Positions 1 to 10,114 of a stretch of 62,924 nt of DNA are shown here, piece after piece (the first letter of the stretch is position 1; every line of letters starts with the position of its first letter). The translations under genes were made by a program, and so were the position numbers. The stretch covers positions 1 through 62,924 of the forward strand of contig NZ_JAHNZV010000014.1 in assembly GCF_022267535.1 (NCBI RefSeq), written 5' to 3'. The notes beneath the pieces were generated by a model. The model saw nothing but the letters and a program-made list of their open reading frames with translations. It was not told the DNA's origin and searched no databases. This DNA comes from Psychromonas antarctica. GTDB taxonomy: Bacteria; Pseudomonadota; Gammaproteobacteria; Enterobacterales; Psychromonadaceae.

Positions 1-162
1 ACCGCTGATTCGTAATGCCGAAGTAATTCGGCTAGAAGAATAATTATCTAGCAATGCGACCGCTTGTTGACGTAAAAGGGCTGGTGTTTGACGTCCATTT
101 TTATGGTGACGCCACTGCTCAAATGCAATAATAACGCTACTAAGTTGCTCTGGATTTGACAT
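1..162 (-). CDS. N-terminal fragment of a small protein, possibly an insertion-sequence accessory ORF
   Basis: A minus-strand reading frame starts with ATG at 162 and stays open for 54 codons to the window edge, so its C-terminus is missing. An AGGA ribosome binding site lies about 8 bases upstream. The fragment begins MSNPEQLSSVIIAFEQWR and ends in ITSALRISG, which reads like the recognition part of a small helix-turn-helix. From memory, similar short proteins accompany IS66-like elements in marine gammaproteobacteria, but nothing in the visible fragment proves that. It could equally be an unrelated hypothetical protein. Confidence 0.5.
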   Translation of the reverse strand, partial: MSNPEQLSSVIIAFEQWRHHKNGRQTPALLRQQAVALLDNYSSSRITSALRISG

Positions 163-217
163 AATTAAGTCCTGATGGATGAGTTACCCGTATTAAATCA
201 GAACAAAAAATGGAAGT

Positions 218-240
218 TGAGCTACGCTGCCGTAAGCTCA
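218..240 (-). terminator. Hairpin terminator after the S4-domain gene
   Basis: On the minus strand TGAGCTTACG pairs with CGTAGCTCA around a GCAG loop with one bulged base. The stem is followed, after ACTTCCA, by a run of six T. It lies 11 bases past the stop of the S4-domain gene and fits the end of the thiamine transcription unit. Confidence 0.5.
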
Positions 241-250
241 CCGTATTCAG

Positions 251-640
251 CTAAAAACTAATCGCCCTACGCGCTTTTTTAGTTTTTATAACATTTTCAC
301 TGTGCTCGCCCGCGCTGACTTGTTCTATTTCAGCTGCTGGCATTTTCGGATCTTGCAGCGGCAAGACAAATTCGCGCGGTTGGGTTTGTCCTTGCAAGAC
401 GATTTGATAGTGCTGACCATTAAAAGTGAGCAGATCACCTGCATAAACTTTTTTACGTTTACGCGTTTCCACTTCGCCATTAAGCAAGACGTAACCTTCA
501 CTGATCGCTAGCTTTGCTTCACCGCCGCCACTGACCAGACTCTCAAGCTTTAATATTTTACATAGCTCAGTGGGCTCCTGCTTGATCTCGATTAAGGTCG
601 CGTAACTTTGTGGCATTTGTTGGCTTTTTTTATCTGTCAT
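251..640 (-). CDS. S4-domain RNA-binding protein (YbcJ-like)
   Basis: A 129-residue protein with one S4 RNA-binding fold at about residues 28-85. The typical stretch is LKLESLVSGGGEAKLAISEG followed by VLLNGEVETRKRKKV. The family (E. coli YbcJ and relatives) is ribosome- or RNA-associated, with no firmly assigned reaction. The last 40 residues are a charged, probably disordered tail ending in KTKKARRAISF. The gene begins 19 bases after the thiH stop with no terminator between, so it is probably read through from the thiamine operon. A functional link to thiamine is not implied. Confidence 0.8.
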   Translation of the reverse strand: MTDKKSQQMPQSYATLIEIKQEPTELCKILKLESLVSGGGEAKLAISEGYVLLNGEVETRKRKKVYAGDLLTFNGQHYQIVLQGQTQPREFVLPLQDPKMPAAEIEQVSAGEHSENVIKTKKARRAISF

Positions 641-659
641 TTCAGCTCTCTTTAAAAAA

Positions 660-1778
660 TTATTGTCCCGTTAGGCTGTGATCCCAATCTTTCCAGACCA
701 CTTCATAACCTTGATTTTTAACTAATTTAGCCATCTGCAACGGTGAACGTGTATCTGAAATTTCAAACTGCTCAAGCGCCTTTACAGACTGTTCTGCATA
801 ACCACCGGGCTGCGTACTTGAGCCTGCGCTTAAGGTAGTAATGCCTAAAGGTAAAACATTATCCCGAAAGGATTCAGACTCGCGCGTAGAAAGCGACAGT
901 TCCACTTCAGGGTTAAATAAACGGTAAGCACAAATTAGCTGTACTAACTGTTTGTCATCCATTTCAGATTTTATTTCCATGCCACCAGCACACGGACGCA
1001 AACGTGGAAAAGAGAGAGTATAACGGCTTTGCCAATACTTTTTCTCTAAATAATTAAGATGCGCAGCCACATAAAAGCAGTCCGTACGCCACTCTTCCAG
1101 TCCAATTAAACAGCCTAACCCCATTTTATGTATGCCTGCTTTACCGAGCCTATCATGGGTATCGAGGCGGTAGTTAAAATTGGACTTTTTGCCTTTAAGG
1201 TGATGCTGTGCATAAGTGAGCGGATGATAAGTCTCTTGATAGACCAACACGGCATCGACCCCATATTCTCTCAACTCTTCATATTGCTCTTGATCTAATG
1301 GTTGTACCTCGATGCTGATATGAGAAAAATATTTTTTAATAACCGGCAATACCCGCTTAAAATAGTCCATACCGACAGTGCGTTCCGATTCACCGGTCAC
1401 TAATAAAATATGCTCAAAACCCATTTTTTTTATCGCCTTACACTCCTGCTCTACCTGCTGCATGTCTAAGGTGGTGCGGCGGATTTTATTGTGCATTGAA
1501 AAACCACAATAAGTACAGATATTACTGCACATATTAGACAGATAAAGGGGGATATAGAACTGCTGTGTTTTACCAAATCTCTGCTGTGTCAGTTGTTGAG
1601 ATTTTTGTGCCATTTGCTCTAAAAAAGGGGCTGCGGCTGGGGAAATCAAAGCTTTAAAATCCTCTAAATCTAGGCGGGATTTCGCCAAGGCACGCTCTAC
1701 ATCGCTCGCGCTCTTTGCATAGATGGACAGGCGAACATCATCCCATTGATAGTTCTTTATGTGCTCACTAAAGTTCAT
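660..1778 (-). CDS. thiH: 2-iminoacetate synthase ThiH (radical SAM tyrosine lyase)
   Basis: The 372-residue protein is a radical SAM enzyme that cleaves tyrosine to dehydroglycine (2-iminoacetate) and p-cresol, supplying the C2-N unit of the thiazole ring. The 4Fe-4S cysteines are C84, C88 and C91 in the motif CSNICTYC. Length and the C-terminal biotin/thiamin-synthesis-associated region match the family. The start codon abuts the thiG stop, so the two are translationally coupled. ThiH and ThiG form a complex in enterobacteria. The presence of thiH, rather than the glycine oxidase thiO, indicates a tyrosine-dependent route that does not need oxygen. Confidence 0.95.
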   Translation of the reverse strand: MNFSEHIKNYQWDDVRLSIYAKSASDVERALAKSRLDLEDFKALISPAAAPFLEQMAQKSQQLTQQRFGKTQQFYIPLYLSNMCSNICTYCGFSMHNKIRRTTLDMQQVEQECKAIKKMGFEHILLVTGESERTVGMDYFKRVLPVIKKYFSHISIEVQPLDQEQYEELREYGVDAVLVYQETYHPLTYAQHHLKGKKSNFNYRLDTHDRLGKAGIHKMGLGCLIGLEEWRTDCFYVAAHLNYLEKKYWQSRYTLSFPRLRPCAGGMEIKSEMDDKQLVQLICAYRLFNPEVELSLSTRESESFRDNVLPLGITTLSAGSSTQPGGYAEQSVKALEQFEISDTRSPLQMAKLVKNQGYEVVWKDWDHSLTGQ

Positions 1779-2594
1779 CTACACTGACTCCTTTAGCAAT
1801 CCCGCTTCTAAAAAAGCAGTCAGTGGACTGGATGCGACAGCATGCTGATATTGCCCCGCCAAACCGGCGAGATAGGCTTGACGCCCTGCCTCAACAGCCT
1901 TAGCAAATGCACGGCTCATAGCAATAGGATCGCCAGCCACGGCGATGGCCGTATTCACCAGTACCGCATCTGCGCCCAGCTCCATAGCAAAAGCGGCATC
2001 TGAAGGACGACCAATGCCCGCATCAACAATCACAGGAATAGTTGCCTGCTCAATAATAATCTCCAAAAACTCACGGGTACGAATGCCTTTGTTCGAACCA
2101 ATTGGCGCACCTAATGGCATCACAGCGGCACACCCAGCTGCTTGTAGATGTTTGCATAAAACCGGATCTGCATGCACATAAGGCAGCACCACAAAACCAT
2201 CTTTAGCTAGAAATTCAGCCGCTTTTAAAGTTTCGATAGGATCGGGCAATAAATATTTAGGATCCGGATGAATTTCGAGTTTAATCCAATTGGTTTGCAA
2301 TGCTTCGCGGGCGAGTTGCGCGGCAAATATCGCCTCTTTCGCATTACGCGCACCAGACGTATTGGGTAATAGATTCAAACCATTTTTAATTAAAGGGGCA
2401 AGAATATCATCCTCTTTATGGTCCATATCCACGCGCTTTAGGGCCATCGTCACCAGCTGTGATTGCGAAGCCTGTAACGCCGCAACCATGGTCTTTTGAT
2501 CGTTAAATTTTCCGGTGCCTGTAAACAGTCGCGAAGTAAATTTTTTGTCGCCAATCACTAACAGATCATTGCTGTTTATTTTATTAGATAACAT
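1779..2594 (-). CDS. thiG: Thiazole synthase ThiG
   Basis: A TIM-barrel enzyme of 271 residues that condenses deoxyxylulose-5-phosphate, dehydroglycine and ThiS-thiocarboxylate sulfur into thiazole phosphate. Recognisable family segments are [10 protein letters not shown] near the start, [27 protein letters not shown] and the phosphate-binding end [25 protein letters not shown] (abbreviated here by its positions, about 190-214). It is about 15 residues longer than typical ThiG, mostly at the N-terminus. It starts 2 bases after the thiS stop, within the thi operon. Confidence 0.95.
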   Translation of the reverse strand: MLSNKINSNDLLVIGDKKFTSRLFTGTGKFNDQKTMVAALQASQSQLVTMALKRVDMDHKEDDILAPLIKNGLNLLPNTSGARNAKEAIFAAQLAREALQTNWIKLEIHPDPKYLLPDPIETLKAAEFLAKDGFVVLPYVHADPVLCKHLQAAGCAAVMPLGAPIGSNKGIRTREFLEIIIEQATIPVIVDAGIGRPSDAAFAMELGADAVLVNTAIAVAGDPIAMSRAFAKAVEAGRQAYLAGLAGQYQHAVASSPLTAFLEAGLLKESV

Positions 2595-2596
2595 AC

Positions 2597-2797
2597 TTAG
2601 CCTCCGGCTATTGCTTGGAAAAGGGAGATGTTATCACCCTCACAAAGTCTGTATTCAGCCCACTTAGTGCGACTGATGATTTCGCCATTAACAGCTAGCG
2701 CGCTGCCATTAAGCGGTTTATCTAAACTTTTAAGAAGCCCTTCAATACGACTATTGGGAGCAATTTCAAAAATATTTCCATTTACTATTACATTCAT
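2597..2797 (-). CDS. thiS: Sulfur carrier protein ThiS
   Basis: A 66-residue ubiquitin-like sulfur carrier ending in the required Gly-Gly (FQAIAGG). ThiF adenylates that glycine, and it is then converted to the thiocarboxylate used by ThiG. I chose ATG at 2797 (MNVIVNGN) over the longer frame because it matches the family N-terminus. It also overlaps the thiF stop as ATGA, which implies translational coupling. Confidence 0.93.
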   Translation of the reverse strand: MNVIVNGNIFEIAPNSRIEGLLKSLDKPLNGSALAVNGEIISRTKWAEYRLCEGDNISLFQAIAGG

Positions 2798-3546
2798 TTT
2801 TTTTGTCCACATACGCTACAGTTTGGATCTTTTGTTACTGTAAAAGTTTGCCAATCCAGGGTTTTACCATCGAACAATTTCAACCTGTTTTTTATGCCTG
2901 AAGGTAACCCTAGAATATATTTAATCGCCTCGAGCGCTTGCATCGTACCGATAGTGCCAACAACAGGTCCAATAACGCCTGAATTGCTACAATTAAGTAC
3001 CTGCTCTTCACTCTTTGGAAATAAACAGTGATAACAAGCAGCGTCACTTTGATTATGATCAAAAAAGATAAGTTGCCCTTCAAAGCGCATGGCAGCCCCT
3101 ACAATTAAGGAGGCTTTAGCTTGCACGCAAGCAGCATTAATCAGGTGCCGAGAATGCATATTATCAGTGCAATCGAGTACCAAATTGACCATCATTAATT
3201 CAAGCGATAATTGCTCTGCATCCATTTTCCGATTAATGCAACGCACGATTATTTCCGGATTAATGCTATTAAGCCGTTGTTTCATCAATTTGACTTTGTC
3301 GCTACCGGTATCCGCTGTTTGGTAACCTATCTGGCGTTGTAAATTACTCACCTCAAGTTGATCAAAGTCAGCAATAACCAACGTACCCACACCCGCAGCA
3401 GCTAGATACATAGCCGCAGGGCTGCCTAATCCGCCCATACCGATAATCAGTACTTTGGCATTTTTAAGCTTTTGCTGCCCTATCTCTCCCACGTCTTCGA
3501 GTAACAGATGACGGCTATAACGTAATATTTCAGATTCAGTTAGCAT
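2794..3546 (-). CDS. thiF: ThiS adenylyltransferase ThiF
   Basis: An E1-like (MoeB/ThiF) enzyme of 250 residues that adenylates the C-terminus of ThiS with ATP. The nucleotide-binding loop GMGGLGSP is at residues 36-43, and LDCTDN lies in the adenylation core. The structural zinc site is built from two cysteine pairs, CYHC near residue 175 and CSVC close to the C-terminus. It sits between thiDE and thiS in the operon and overlaps thiS by 4 bases. Its length is the usual one for ThiF/MoeB without a rhodanese domain. Confidence 0.94.
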   Translation of the reverse strand: MLTESEILRYSRHLLLEDVGEIGQQKLKNAKVLIIGMGGLGSPAAMYLAAAGVGTLVIADFDQLEVSNLQRQIGYQTADTGSDKVKLMKQRLNSINPEIIVRCINRKMDAEQLSLELMMVNLVLDCTDNMHSRHLINAACVQAKASLIVGAAMRFEGQLIFFDHNQSDAACYHCLFPKSEEQVLNCSNSGVIGPVVGTIGTMQALEAIKYILGLPSGIKNRLKLFDGKTLDWQTFTVTKDPNCSVCGQKK

Positions 3547-3583
3547 AGTGACCTTGGCCTAATGGTGTGAGTGAAGAATACCG

Positions 3584-5092
3584 TTATTGCATCACTTGAT
3601 TAAATGAATCAATGACCGCTTTGGGATCATCACTTAGCGTAATCGCAGTCACTACCGCAATACTCCCCACACCTGTATTCCACACGGCAGACGCGCGCTG
3701 TAAATTAATACCGCCAATCGCCACGGTGGGAATATCTGCTAATAGCTGAGCGTATTGCGCCAAGCATTTTAAACCTTGGGGCTGCGAGGGCATCTCTTTA
3801 GTTTGTGTTGCAAAAATATGGCCTAAAGCGATATAACTTGGTTTTAACTGCTTGGCGCGCAGCAGTTCATAATAACCGTGTGAACTGAGCCCTAAACGCA
3901 GACCCGCATCGGCAATCATCGCCAAATCAGCAAGCTCTATATCTTCCTGCCCAAGATGCACGCCATAGGCCTGATGTTTAATCGCCAGTTGCCAGTAATC
4001 ATTGATAAACAGGCGCGCCTGATATTTTTCAGCCAAAGCAATTGCGTCAATAATCTGCGCTTCAACTTGTACATCAGTTTTATCTTTAATACGCAATTGC
4101 ACCGTTTGCACGCCTAACTTAAGCACTTTTTCTAACCATTCTATGCTATCTAAAACAGGATAGAGCCCTAGCTTTAGGGTACCGCAGGAGGCAAAACCAA
4201 TCCCCGCTTCCAGTGTCCCGGGAAGATCTAATTCATAACCTATTTTTGATTCCGGCAAAACAATCTCGGGAAAATCGCTTTTATTACTTGGCCAGCCGCA
4301 GTGCGCCACCGCCCCTTCACCGCTGCCAAGGGGTTTGGCCGCTTTTAACCCTTGGTTAAGGTAAGCTTTAGCAATCACGAGGGCATCTTCAATACAATAA
4401 TCTAATGCGATGGCGGCGGCAATCGCACTAGCGAATGTGCAGCCACTGCCATAGCTGTGCACATCACTTAAGCGCTCACTGCTTAGCGCAATTTCACGCT
4501 GACCATCACTCCAGTAATCTAACGCGATACCTTCAACAGGTGAAAAATGCCCGCTTTTAATTAATACACTTTGACAGCCCATGGTGATTAACTTGTCAAC
4601 GGCAGGTTTAAATGACTCACCGCTGATTAAGGCATGGCCAGATAAAGCCAGCAGCTCACTTGCATTGGGGGTTAACAAATCAATCAGCGGTAGCAATTGC
4701 GTTTTAATTAGATCAATAATGCCCTCTTCTTGCATATTGTGACTACTGGGATCAAGCATCACCGGATCATAAATAACATAGGGAGCAAGCGCCCAAGATC
4801 CTTTAAAACTGATCAATTTTTCGGCGAGAATTTGCACCTGACGAGCACTGCCAAGCAGGCCAATTTTAATCACTTTTGCGGGTTTATCTTCAGCTAAGCT
4901 ATCTAACTGATTAGCAAACATCTGCTCAGAAACGCTTTCGACTAAACTAACTCTTAAGGAGTTTTGTGCCGTGATGACGCTAATGACGCTGCAACCATCT
5001 ACGCCTAAGTCTTTAAAAGTATGGAGATCTGCTTGGATCCCTGCCCCTGCACTACAATCTGAATTGCCAATCGTCCAAACAAGTTGACTCAT
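3584..5092 (-). CDS. thiDE: Bifunctional HMP(-P) kinase / thiamine-phosphate synthase (ThiD-ThiE fusion)
   Basis: A fusion of 502 residues. The N-terminal part (about 1-270) is ThiD, a ribokinase-like HMP/HMP-P kinase, with [18 protein letters not shown] at the start and the anion hole [15 protein letters not shown] near residue 220. The C-terminal part (about 300-500) is ThiE, with [29 protein letters not shown] and AIGGINL. It joins the pyrimidine and thiazole halves into thiamine phosphate. I placed the start at ATG 5092: [10 protein letters not shown] is the natural ThiD N-terminus and lies directly after the thiC stop, whereas a longer frame would run inside thiC. Such fusions occur in several marine gammaproteobacteria. 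Confidence 0.93.
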   Translation of the reverse strand: MSQLVWTIGNSDCSAGAGIQADLHTFKDLGVDGCSVISVITAQNSLRVSLVESVSEQMFANQLDSLAEDKPAKVIKIGLLGSARQVQILAEKLISFKGSWALAPYVIYDPVMLDPSSHNMQEEGIIDLIKTQLLPLIDLLTPNASELLALSGHALISGESFKPAVDKLITMGCQSVLIKSGHFSPVEGIALDYWSDGQREIALSSERLSDVHSYGSGCTFASAIAAAIALDYCIEDALVIAKAYLNQGLKAAKPLGSGEGAVAHCGWPSNKSDFPEIVLPESKIGYELDLPGTLEAGIGFASCGTLKLGLYPVLDSIEWLEKVLKLGVQTVQLRIKDKTDVQVEAQIIDAIALAEKYQARLFINDYWQLAIKHQAYGVHLGQEDIELADLAMIADAGLRLGLSSHGYYELLRAKQLKPSYIALGHIFATQTKEMPSQPQGLKCLAQYAQLLADIPTVAIGGINLQRASAVWNTGVGSIAVVTAITLSDDPKAVIDSFNQVMQ

Positions 5093-5093
5093 A

Positions 5094-7163
<2,070 letters not shown>

Positions 7164-7180
7164 TCATAAGCGTCTTCACC

Positions 7181-7287
7181 TTGTTCCCTTCGCAGGCATT
7201 ACCCCAATCAGGTTCCACGGATTCCACATAAAGATATAAATTATTTTATTTATATCCGTGGTCTCAGCCCTAAGGCGCTCCGACAAG
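7181..7287 (-). promoter_or_regulatory. TPP riboswitch (THI element) controlling the thiC operon
   Basis: Read on the minus strand, the leader holds the conserved THI-box pieces in order: CUGAGA at about 7265-7260, GAACCUGAUU at about 7213-7204 and AAUGCCUGCGAAGGGAAC at about 7201-7184. P1 closes by CUUGU at 7287-7283 pairing with ACAAG at 7185-7181. The variable P3 arm is long and AU-rich. Downstream, a CUUUCC block (7148-7143) is complementary to the GGAAAG ribosome binding site (7106-7101), which suggests control of translation initiation. Aptamer identity is clear; the switching mechanism is inferred. Confidence 0.93.
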
Positions 7288-7406
7288 ATGCAGGCAGTAT
7301 AGAAGAAAAACGCGCGGAAGTTAAATAGAATAACTAAATGTCAACGATTAGACCCAATGTGGCTTTGTCACAACAGCTCTTACTTCAATATAAAATAAGA
7401 TGAATA

Positions 7407-7610
7407 TTACTGATCTCGGACTGTCGGCTCAGATATCTGATACAAACTCTGATCCTGATCGCAGACCGTTTCACAATCACAGCTTTTATCGATACCAACA
7501 GTAGCAAGGCCACCGCAACTTCCCTGAATACGTTTTCGTCCAAAGATAACGCCGACTGCCATCGCCACAACCACCAGCAAAAAAACAAAAAAAGTCATAA
7601 TAAATACCAT
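7407..7610 (-). CDS. nqrM: Na+-NQR maturation protein NqrM (DUF539)
   Basis: A small protein of 67 residues: one N-terminal membrane helix (about residues 4-22, FFVFLLVVVAMAVGVIFG) followed by a cysteine-rich tail with GSCGGL and CDCETVC. NqrM is known to be needed for installing the iron of the NqrD/NqrE subunits of the sodium-pumping NADH:quinone reductase. The start at 7610 is supported by AAGGGG 8 bases upstream. The gene usually follows the nqr operon and apbE. Here it is instead third in a unit with a NifX-like protein and a DUF134 regulator. Confidence 0.85.
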   Translation of the reverse strand: MVFIMTFFVFLLVVVAMAVGVIFGRKRIQGSCGGLATVGIDKSCDCETVCDQDQSLYQISEPTVRDQ

Positions 7611-7621
7611 TGTTTTTCCCC

Positions 7622-7978
7622 TTAACTACATTTACTCTTTACGCCCTGCTCTGGACTGGTTAAAGAATGTTTATGCAACCTTGCATCTTCTAGTAATTCT
7701 AGAACACTATTGCGCGTATTACCCTGCTCCACTTTAAAACCTGCATTTAATAACCTTGCCAAGGTTTTTTCACCGATTTTTCTAACAATGACTACATCAC
7801 AAGCCATTTTATGAAGCAGATCAATAATTAATTTTTTAGCAGAGCAGCCGGGAATACCTAAAGCGGGATTCTTATAAACAGCGATCACCTCCTTTTGCTC
7901 GTTATAAAAAGTAAAAATTTCCGTTTTTGAAAATTTATGAGCAAGTTTGCTCTCTGTGGTGGCAATTGCATAAATCAT
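7622..7978 (-). CDS. NifB/NifX-family (dinitrogenase iron-molybdenum cofactor-like) protein
   Basis: A protein of 118 residues of the NifX/NafY/NifB C-terminal superfamily, which binds iron-sulfur or iron-molybdenum precursor clusters. It opens with MIYAIATTESKLAHKFSKTE, the usual first strand and helix. The segment with CDVVIVRKIGEKTLARLLNAGF corresponds to the conserved core; it is given here only as positions about 60-81. There are cysteines at PGCSAKK and at the extreme C-terminus. No nitrogenase gene is present, so a nitrogenase role is unlikely. Spacing of 20 and 11 bases to its neighbours argues for one operon. Confidence 0.8.
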   Translation of the reverse strand: MIYAIATTESKLAHKFSKTEIFTFYNEQKEVIAVYKNPALGIPGCSAKKLIIDLLHKMACDVVIVRKIGEKTLARLLNAGFKVEQGNTRNSVLELLEDARLHKHSLTSPEQGVKSKCS

Positions 7979-7998
7979 TTTGATCCCTTATAAGTGAG

Positions 7999-8274
7999 TT
8001 AACCCAATAACAGCGCATCACCATTGACTAATGCCGACGTTATTTTTTTACGAGCACTTTTTAATATATTGGCAAATGTTTGCCTAGAAACGCGCATCTG
8101 CTGCGCGCCATCCTGTTGCGAAAGTCCTTCAAGATCGACCAAGCGAACTGCTTCAAACTCATCGGCTTCAATTTTTATTTTAGTAAGAACGGAGCTTGCT
8201 ACGCCATTAGGCTTAAATAAACTAAATTTGGCACAGTTATGTGCACAGATATGACGCTTTATTTTTGGTCGCAT
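7999..8274 (-). CDS. DUF134 helix-turn-helix regulator
   Basis: A protein of 91 residues matching the DUF134 family of sigma-70 region-4-like DNA-binding proteins. It has an N-terminal RPKIKRHICAHNC segment with two cysteines, then EFEAVRLVDLEGLSQQDGAQ and the recognition helix VSRQTFANILKSARKKI. I chose ATG at 8274 because MRPKIKR matches the family N-terminus; an in-frame TTG 12 bases upstream is the alternative. It is first in the unit with the NifX-like gene and nqrM. It is a plausible autoregulator through the palindrome 46 bases upstream. Confidence 0.82.
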   Translation of the reverse strand: MRPKIKRHICAHNCAKFSLFKPNGVASSVLTKIKIEADEFEAVRLVDLEGLSQQDGAQQMRVSRQTFANILKSARKKITSALVNGDALLLG

Positions 8275-8319
8275 TGAAACACTCAATAATAACTAGTACC
8301 GCTAACTTAACCGAATAAA

Positions 8320-8331
8320 TGGCATATGCCA
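8320..8331. promoter_or_regulatory. Perfect palindrome TGGCATATGCCA upstream of the DUF134 gene
   Basis: A 12-base perfect palindrome 46 bases before the DUF134 start codon, inside AT-rich sequence. Its position suits an operator over or near the promoter of the DUF134-NifX-NqrM unit. The DUF134 protein itself is the obvious candidate binder. This is inferred from symmetry and location only. Confidence 0.5.
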
Positions 8332-8420
8332 ATAATTATTTGTAAACTTTGCAGCGCACAAGAGTAATAAGCAGGCGTAACGACAAACTGCTATTTCGCT
8401 AAACAGCTAAATTTAGTACA

Positions 8421-8454
8421 AAAAAAAGCCCACACTATAAATAAGGCGGGCTTT
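8421..8454 (-). terminator. Rho-independent terminator after the MarR gene
   Basis: On the minus strand AAAGCCCGCC pairs with GTGTGGGCTTT around an AT-rich loop and runs into an eight-T tract. It lies 22 bases past the stop of the MarR gene and ends the dmeF-marR unit. Confidence 0.85.
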
Positions 8455-8476
8455 CCTATTAATTTTATAAGTGATT

Positions 8477-8896
8477 TCAGAATTTAGTATTCATACGATC
8501 AAATAGACTTAATAGTTGAGAGATCTCTTTATCAGAAAAAGAGGCCGTTAACTGAGTGGTCAGTTGTAGGTGTAAATTATCGTGTTCAGCGAAAAGTGCT
8601 CGCCCTTTTTCACTTAGGCCAACAAAAATTGAACGCCGATCAGTTTGCTGAGGAATACGCTGCACTAACCCCGCGTCGACCAGTTTATCCACTTGGACTG
8701 TTAATGTCCCCGTCGTAACCCCCACTTTCTCGGCCAGTTTTTTCATGGGCATGGCACCAAATGCACCTAAAATTTCAACCGCATGTACCAAGGTTAGAGA
8801 AAGACCGCTATTTTTAACGCTATCAAGCTCCCATGCCGAGAACTTCTCGTAAAATTCAATAAAGGCATGGTTAAGTTTTTCTTTAGTAGATTTCAT
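8477..8896 (-). CDS. MarR-family transcriptional regulator
   Basis: A protein of 139 residues with a winged helix-turn-helix at about residues 50-105 (MKKLAEKVGVTTGTLTVQVD, then the wing QQTDRRSIFVGLSEKGRALF). MarR proteins act as dimeric repressors that respond to small ligands or metals. The gene starts 12 bases after the stop of the DmeF-like exporter and shares its terminator, so it probably controls that operon, perhaps in response to cobalt or nickel. A 19-base palindrome in front of the exporter gene is a candidate operator. The ligand cannot be read from the sequence. Confidence 0.87.
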   Translation of the reverse strand: MKSTKEKLNHAFIEFYEKFSAWELDSVKNSGLSLTLVHAVEILGAFGAMPMKKLAEKVGVTTGTLTVQVDKLVDAGLVQRIPQQTDRRSIFVGLSEKGRALFAEHDNLHLQLTTQLTASFSDKEISQLLSLFDRMNTKF

Positions 8897-8908
8897 TATT
8901 TAATCACT

Positions 8909-9892
8909 TCAATGGGCTTGCAAACATTCTACCTGGGTACAAGTATTTACTTCAATAGTGAGGTGGCTTAAACGCGTAAATGGGGTTAACAGATTTCTAT
9001 AATATTCAACGCTAAAGGGGTGGTGCGATACAATTGAAATCACTGCGCCATAATGGTCAGCACTGATTGACCAGATATGGATATCAGCAACCTGATGATC
9101 TTCTTTATCTTCAATCAATTTAATGATTTTGGCTTGATAGTCAGTGTCGATGCTTTTATCCAGTAAAATCGGCCCCATCTGTTTTAAAAGTCCCCATGAC
9201 CAACGACTGATAATGATTGCGCCAACAATACCAATAATAGGATCTAAACTATTTAAGGCAAAATATTGTCCCATTAATAGCGCCGTAATCGCTAAAATTG
9301 AGGTGAGAGCATCAGCAAGCACATGAAAATAAGCGGCCCGTAAATTATGATCATGAGCGGGTGTTTGCCCATCATCTTCATGCCGATGGGCATGTTCCTC
9401 ATGAGCATGGGGATGTTCATGAGAGTGGGAGTGACTATCTTTAAGCAGAAACACACTGACCACATTTACCAGCAAACCTAATGTGGCGACTAAAATAGCT
9501 TCCTGAAAGTGAATTTGTTCAGGATTAAATAGACGCAGCACAGATTCCACAGCCATGATCAAAGCGACTAAGCCAAGTGTGATGGCGCTACTAAATCCCC
9601 CTAATACGCTGACTTTGCCTGTTCCGAAAGCAAAACGCGGATTATCTTTATTTTTCCGTGCATAGTAGTAAGCAAACAAGGTAATTAAAAAAGCCGCAGC
9701 GTGTGTTCCCATATGCCAGCCATCGGCCAGTAATGCCATCGAGCCATACACAGTACCGGCAATAATTTCTACCAGCATAGTAATCACGGTCAGATACAAA
9801 ACATAAAGTGTATTTCGTTCGCCATGATTATTCGTTTGTGAAAAATCATGCTTGTGCTGCCATAAGGCGATTGAATGTGTTGATTTACTCAT
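8909..9892 (-). CDS. dmeF: Cation diffusion facilitator, DmeF-like Co/Ni (or Zn) exporter
   Basis: An inner-membrane proton-coupled metal exporter of 327 residues with about six helices. Binding-site motifs are LLADGWHMGTHAAAF in helix 2 and FHVLADALTS in helix 5. A cytoplasmic histidine-rich loop lies between helices 4 and 5, at about residues 172-203. The WHMGTH signature and the N-terminal HKHDF segment resemble the DmeF branch, which exports cobalt and nickel, more than zinc-specific ZitB/CzcD. I chose ATG at 9892 (MSKSTHS) because AAAGGAAG lies 6 bases upstream; a longer frame lacks this. It forms an operon with the MarR gene. Confidence 0.85.
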   Translation of the reverse strand: MSKSTHSIALWQHKHDFSQTNNHGERNTLYVLYLTVITMLVEIIAGTVYGSMALLADGWHMGTHAAAFLITLFAYYYARKNKDNPRFAFGTGKVSVLGGFSSAITLGLVALIMAVESVLRLFNPEQIHFQEAILVATLGLLVNVVSVFLLKDSHSHSHEHPHAHEEHAHRHEDDGQTPAHDHNLRAAYFHVLADALTSILAITALLMGQYFALNSLDPIIGIVGAIIISRWSWGLLKQMGPILLDKSIDTDYQAKIIKLIEDKEDHQVADIHIWSISADHYGAVISIVSHHPFSVEYYRNLLTPFTRLSHLTIEVNTCTQVECLQAH

Positions 9893-9937
9893 TGGCTTCC
9901 TTTGCATCAAAATATCTTGGGTAATAGTTACAGCATT

Positions 9938-9956
9938 TAGTTTGGCTGTCAAACTA
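9938..9956. promoter_or_regulatory. Palindromic operator candidate before dmeF
   Basis: TAGTTTG and CAAACTA are perfect 7-base arms around GCTGT. The site lies 46 bases upstream of the exporter start. The size and symmetry suit a MarR dimer, and the operon encodes one. A further CCAAAC at 9979-9984 repeats part of the arm. Inferred from sequence only. Confidence 0.55.
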
Positions 9957-10050
9957 TATGTTTCTCAAATAGTATATTAACCAAACATTTTGCACTTACA
10001 ACTTTCCCGAACAGAACAGAAAGCGCCATAGCCCCTCAACCTAACGCACA

Positions 10051-10085
10051 ATAAAAAGCCTCCACTACTTTCGCAGTGAAGGCTA
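10051..10085 (-). terminator. Rho-independent terminator after ptsP
   Basis: On the minus strand AGCCTTCACT pairs with AGTGGAGGCT around GCGAAAGT, followed by TTTTTATT. It lies 30 bases past the ptsP stop and ends the rppH-ptsP unit. Confidence 0.9.
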
Positions 10086-10114
10086 ATTTGAGCTAAATAA
10101 GCGTAATGTTGATT

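Noticed and set aside
7622-7978. NifX-like gene as evidence of nitrogen fixation
   Set aside because: The superfamily is widespread in non-fixers and no nif structural or cofactor genes are in the window.
8286-8286. TTG start of the DUF134 gene four codons upstream
   Set aside because: ATG 8274 gives the family N-terminus; the TTG has no better ribosome site.
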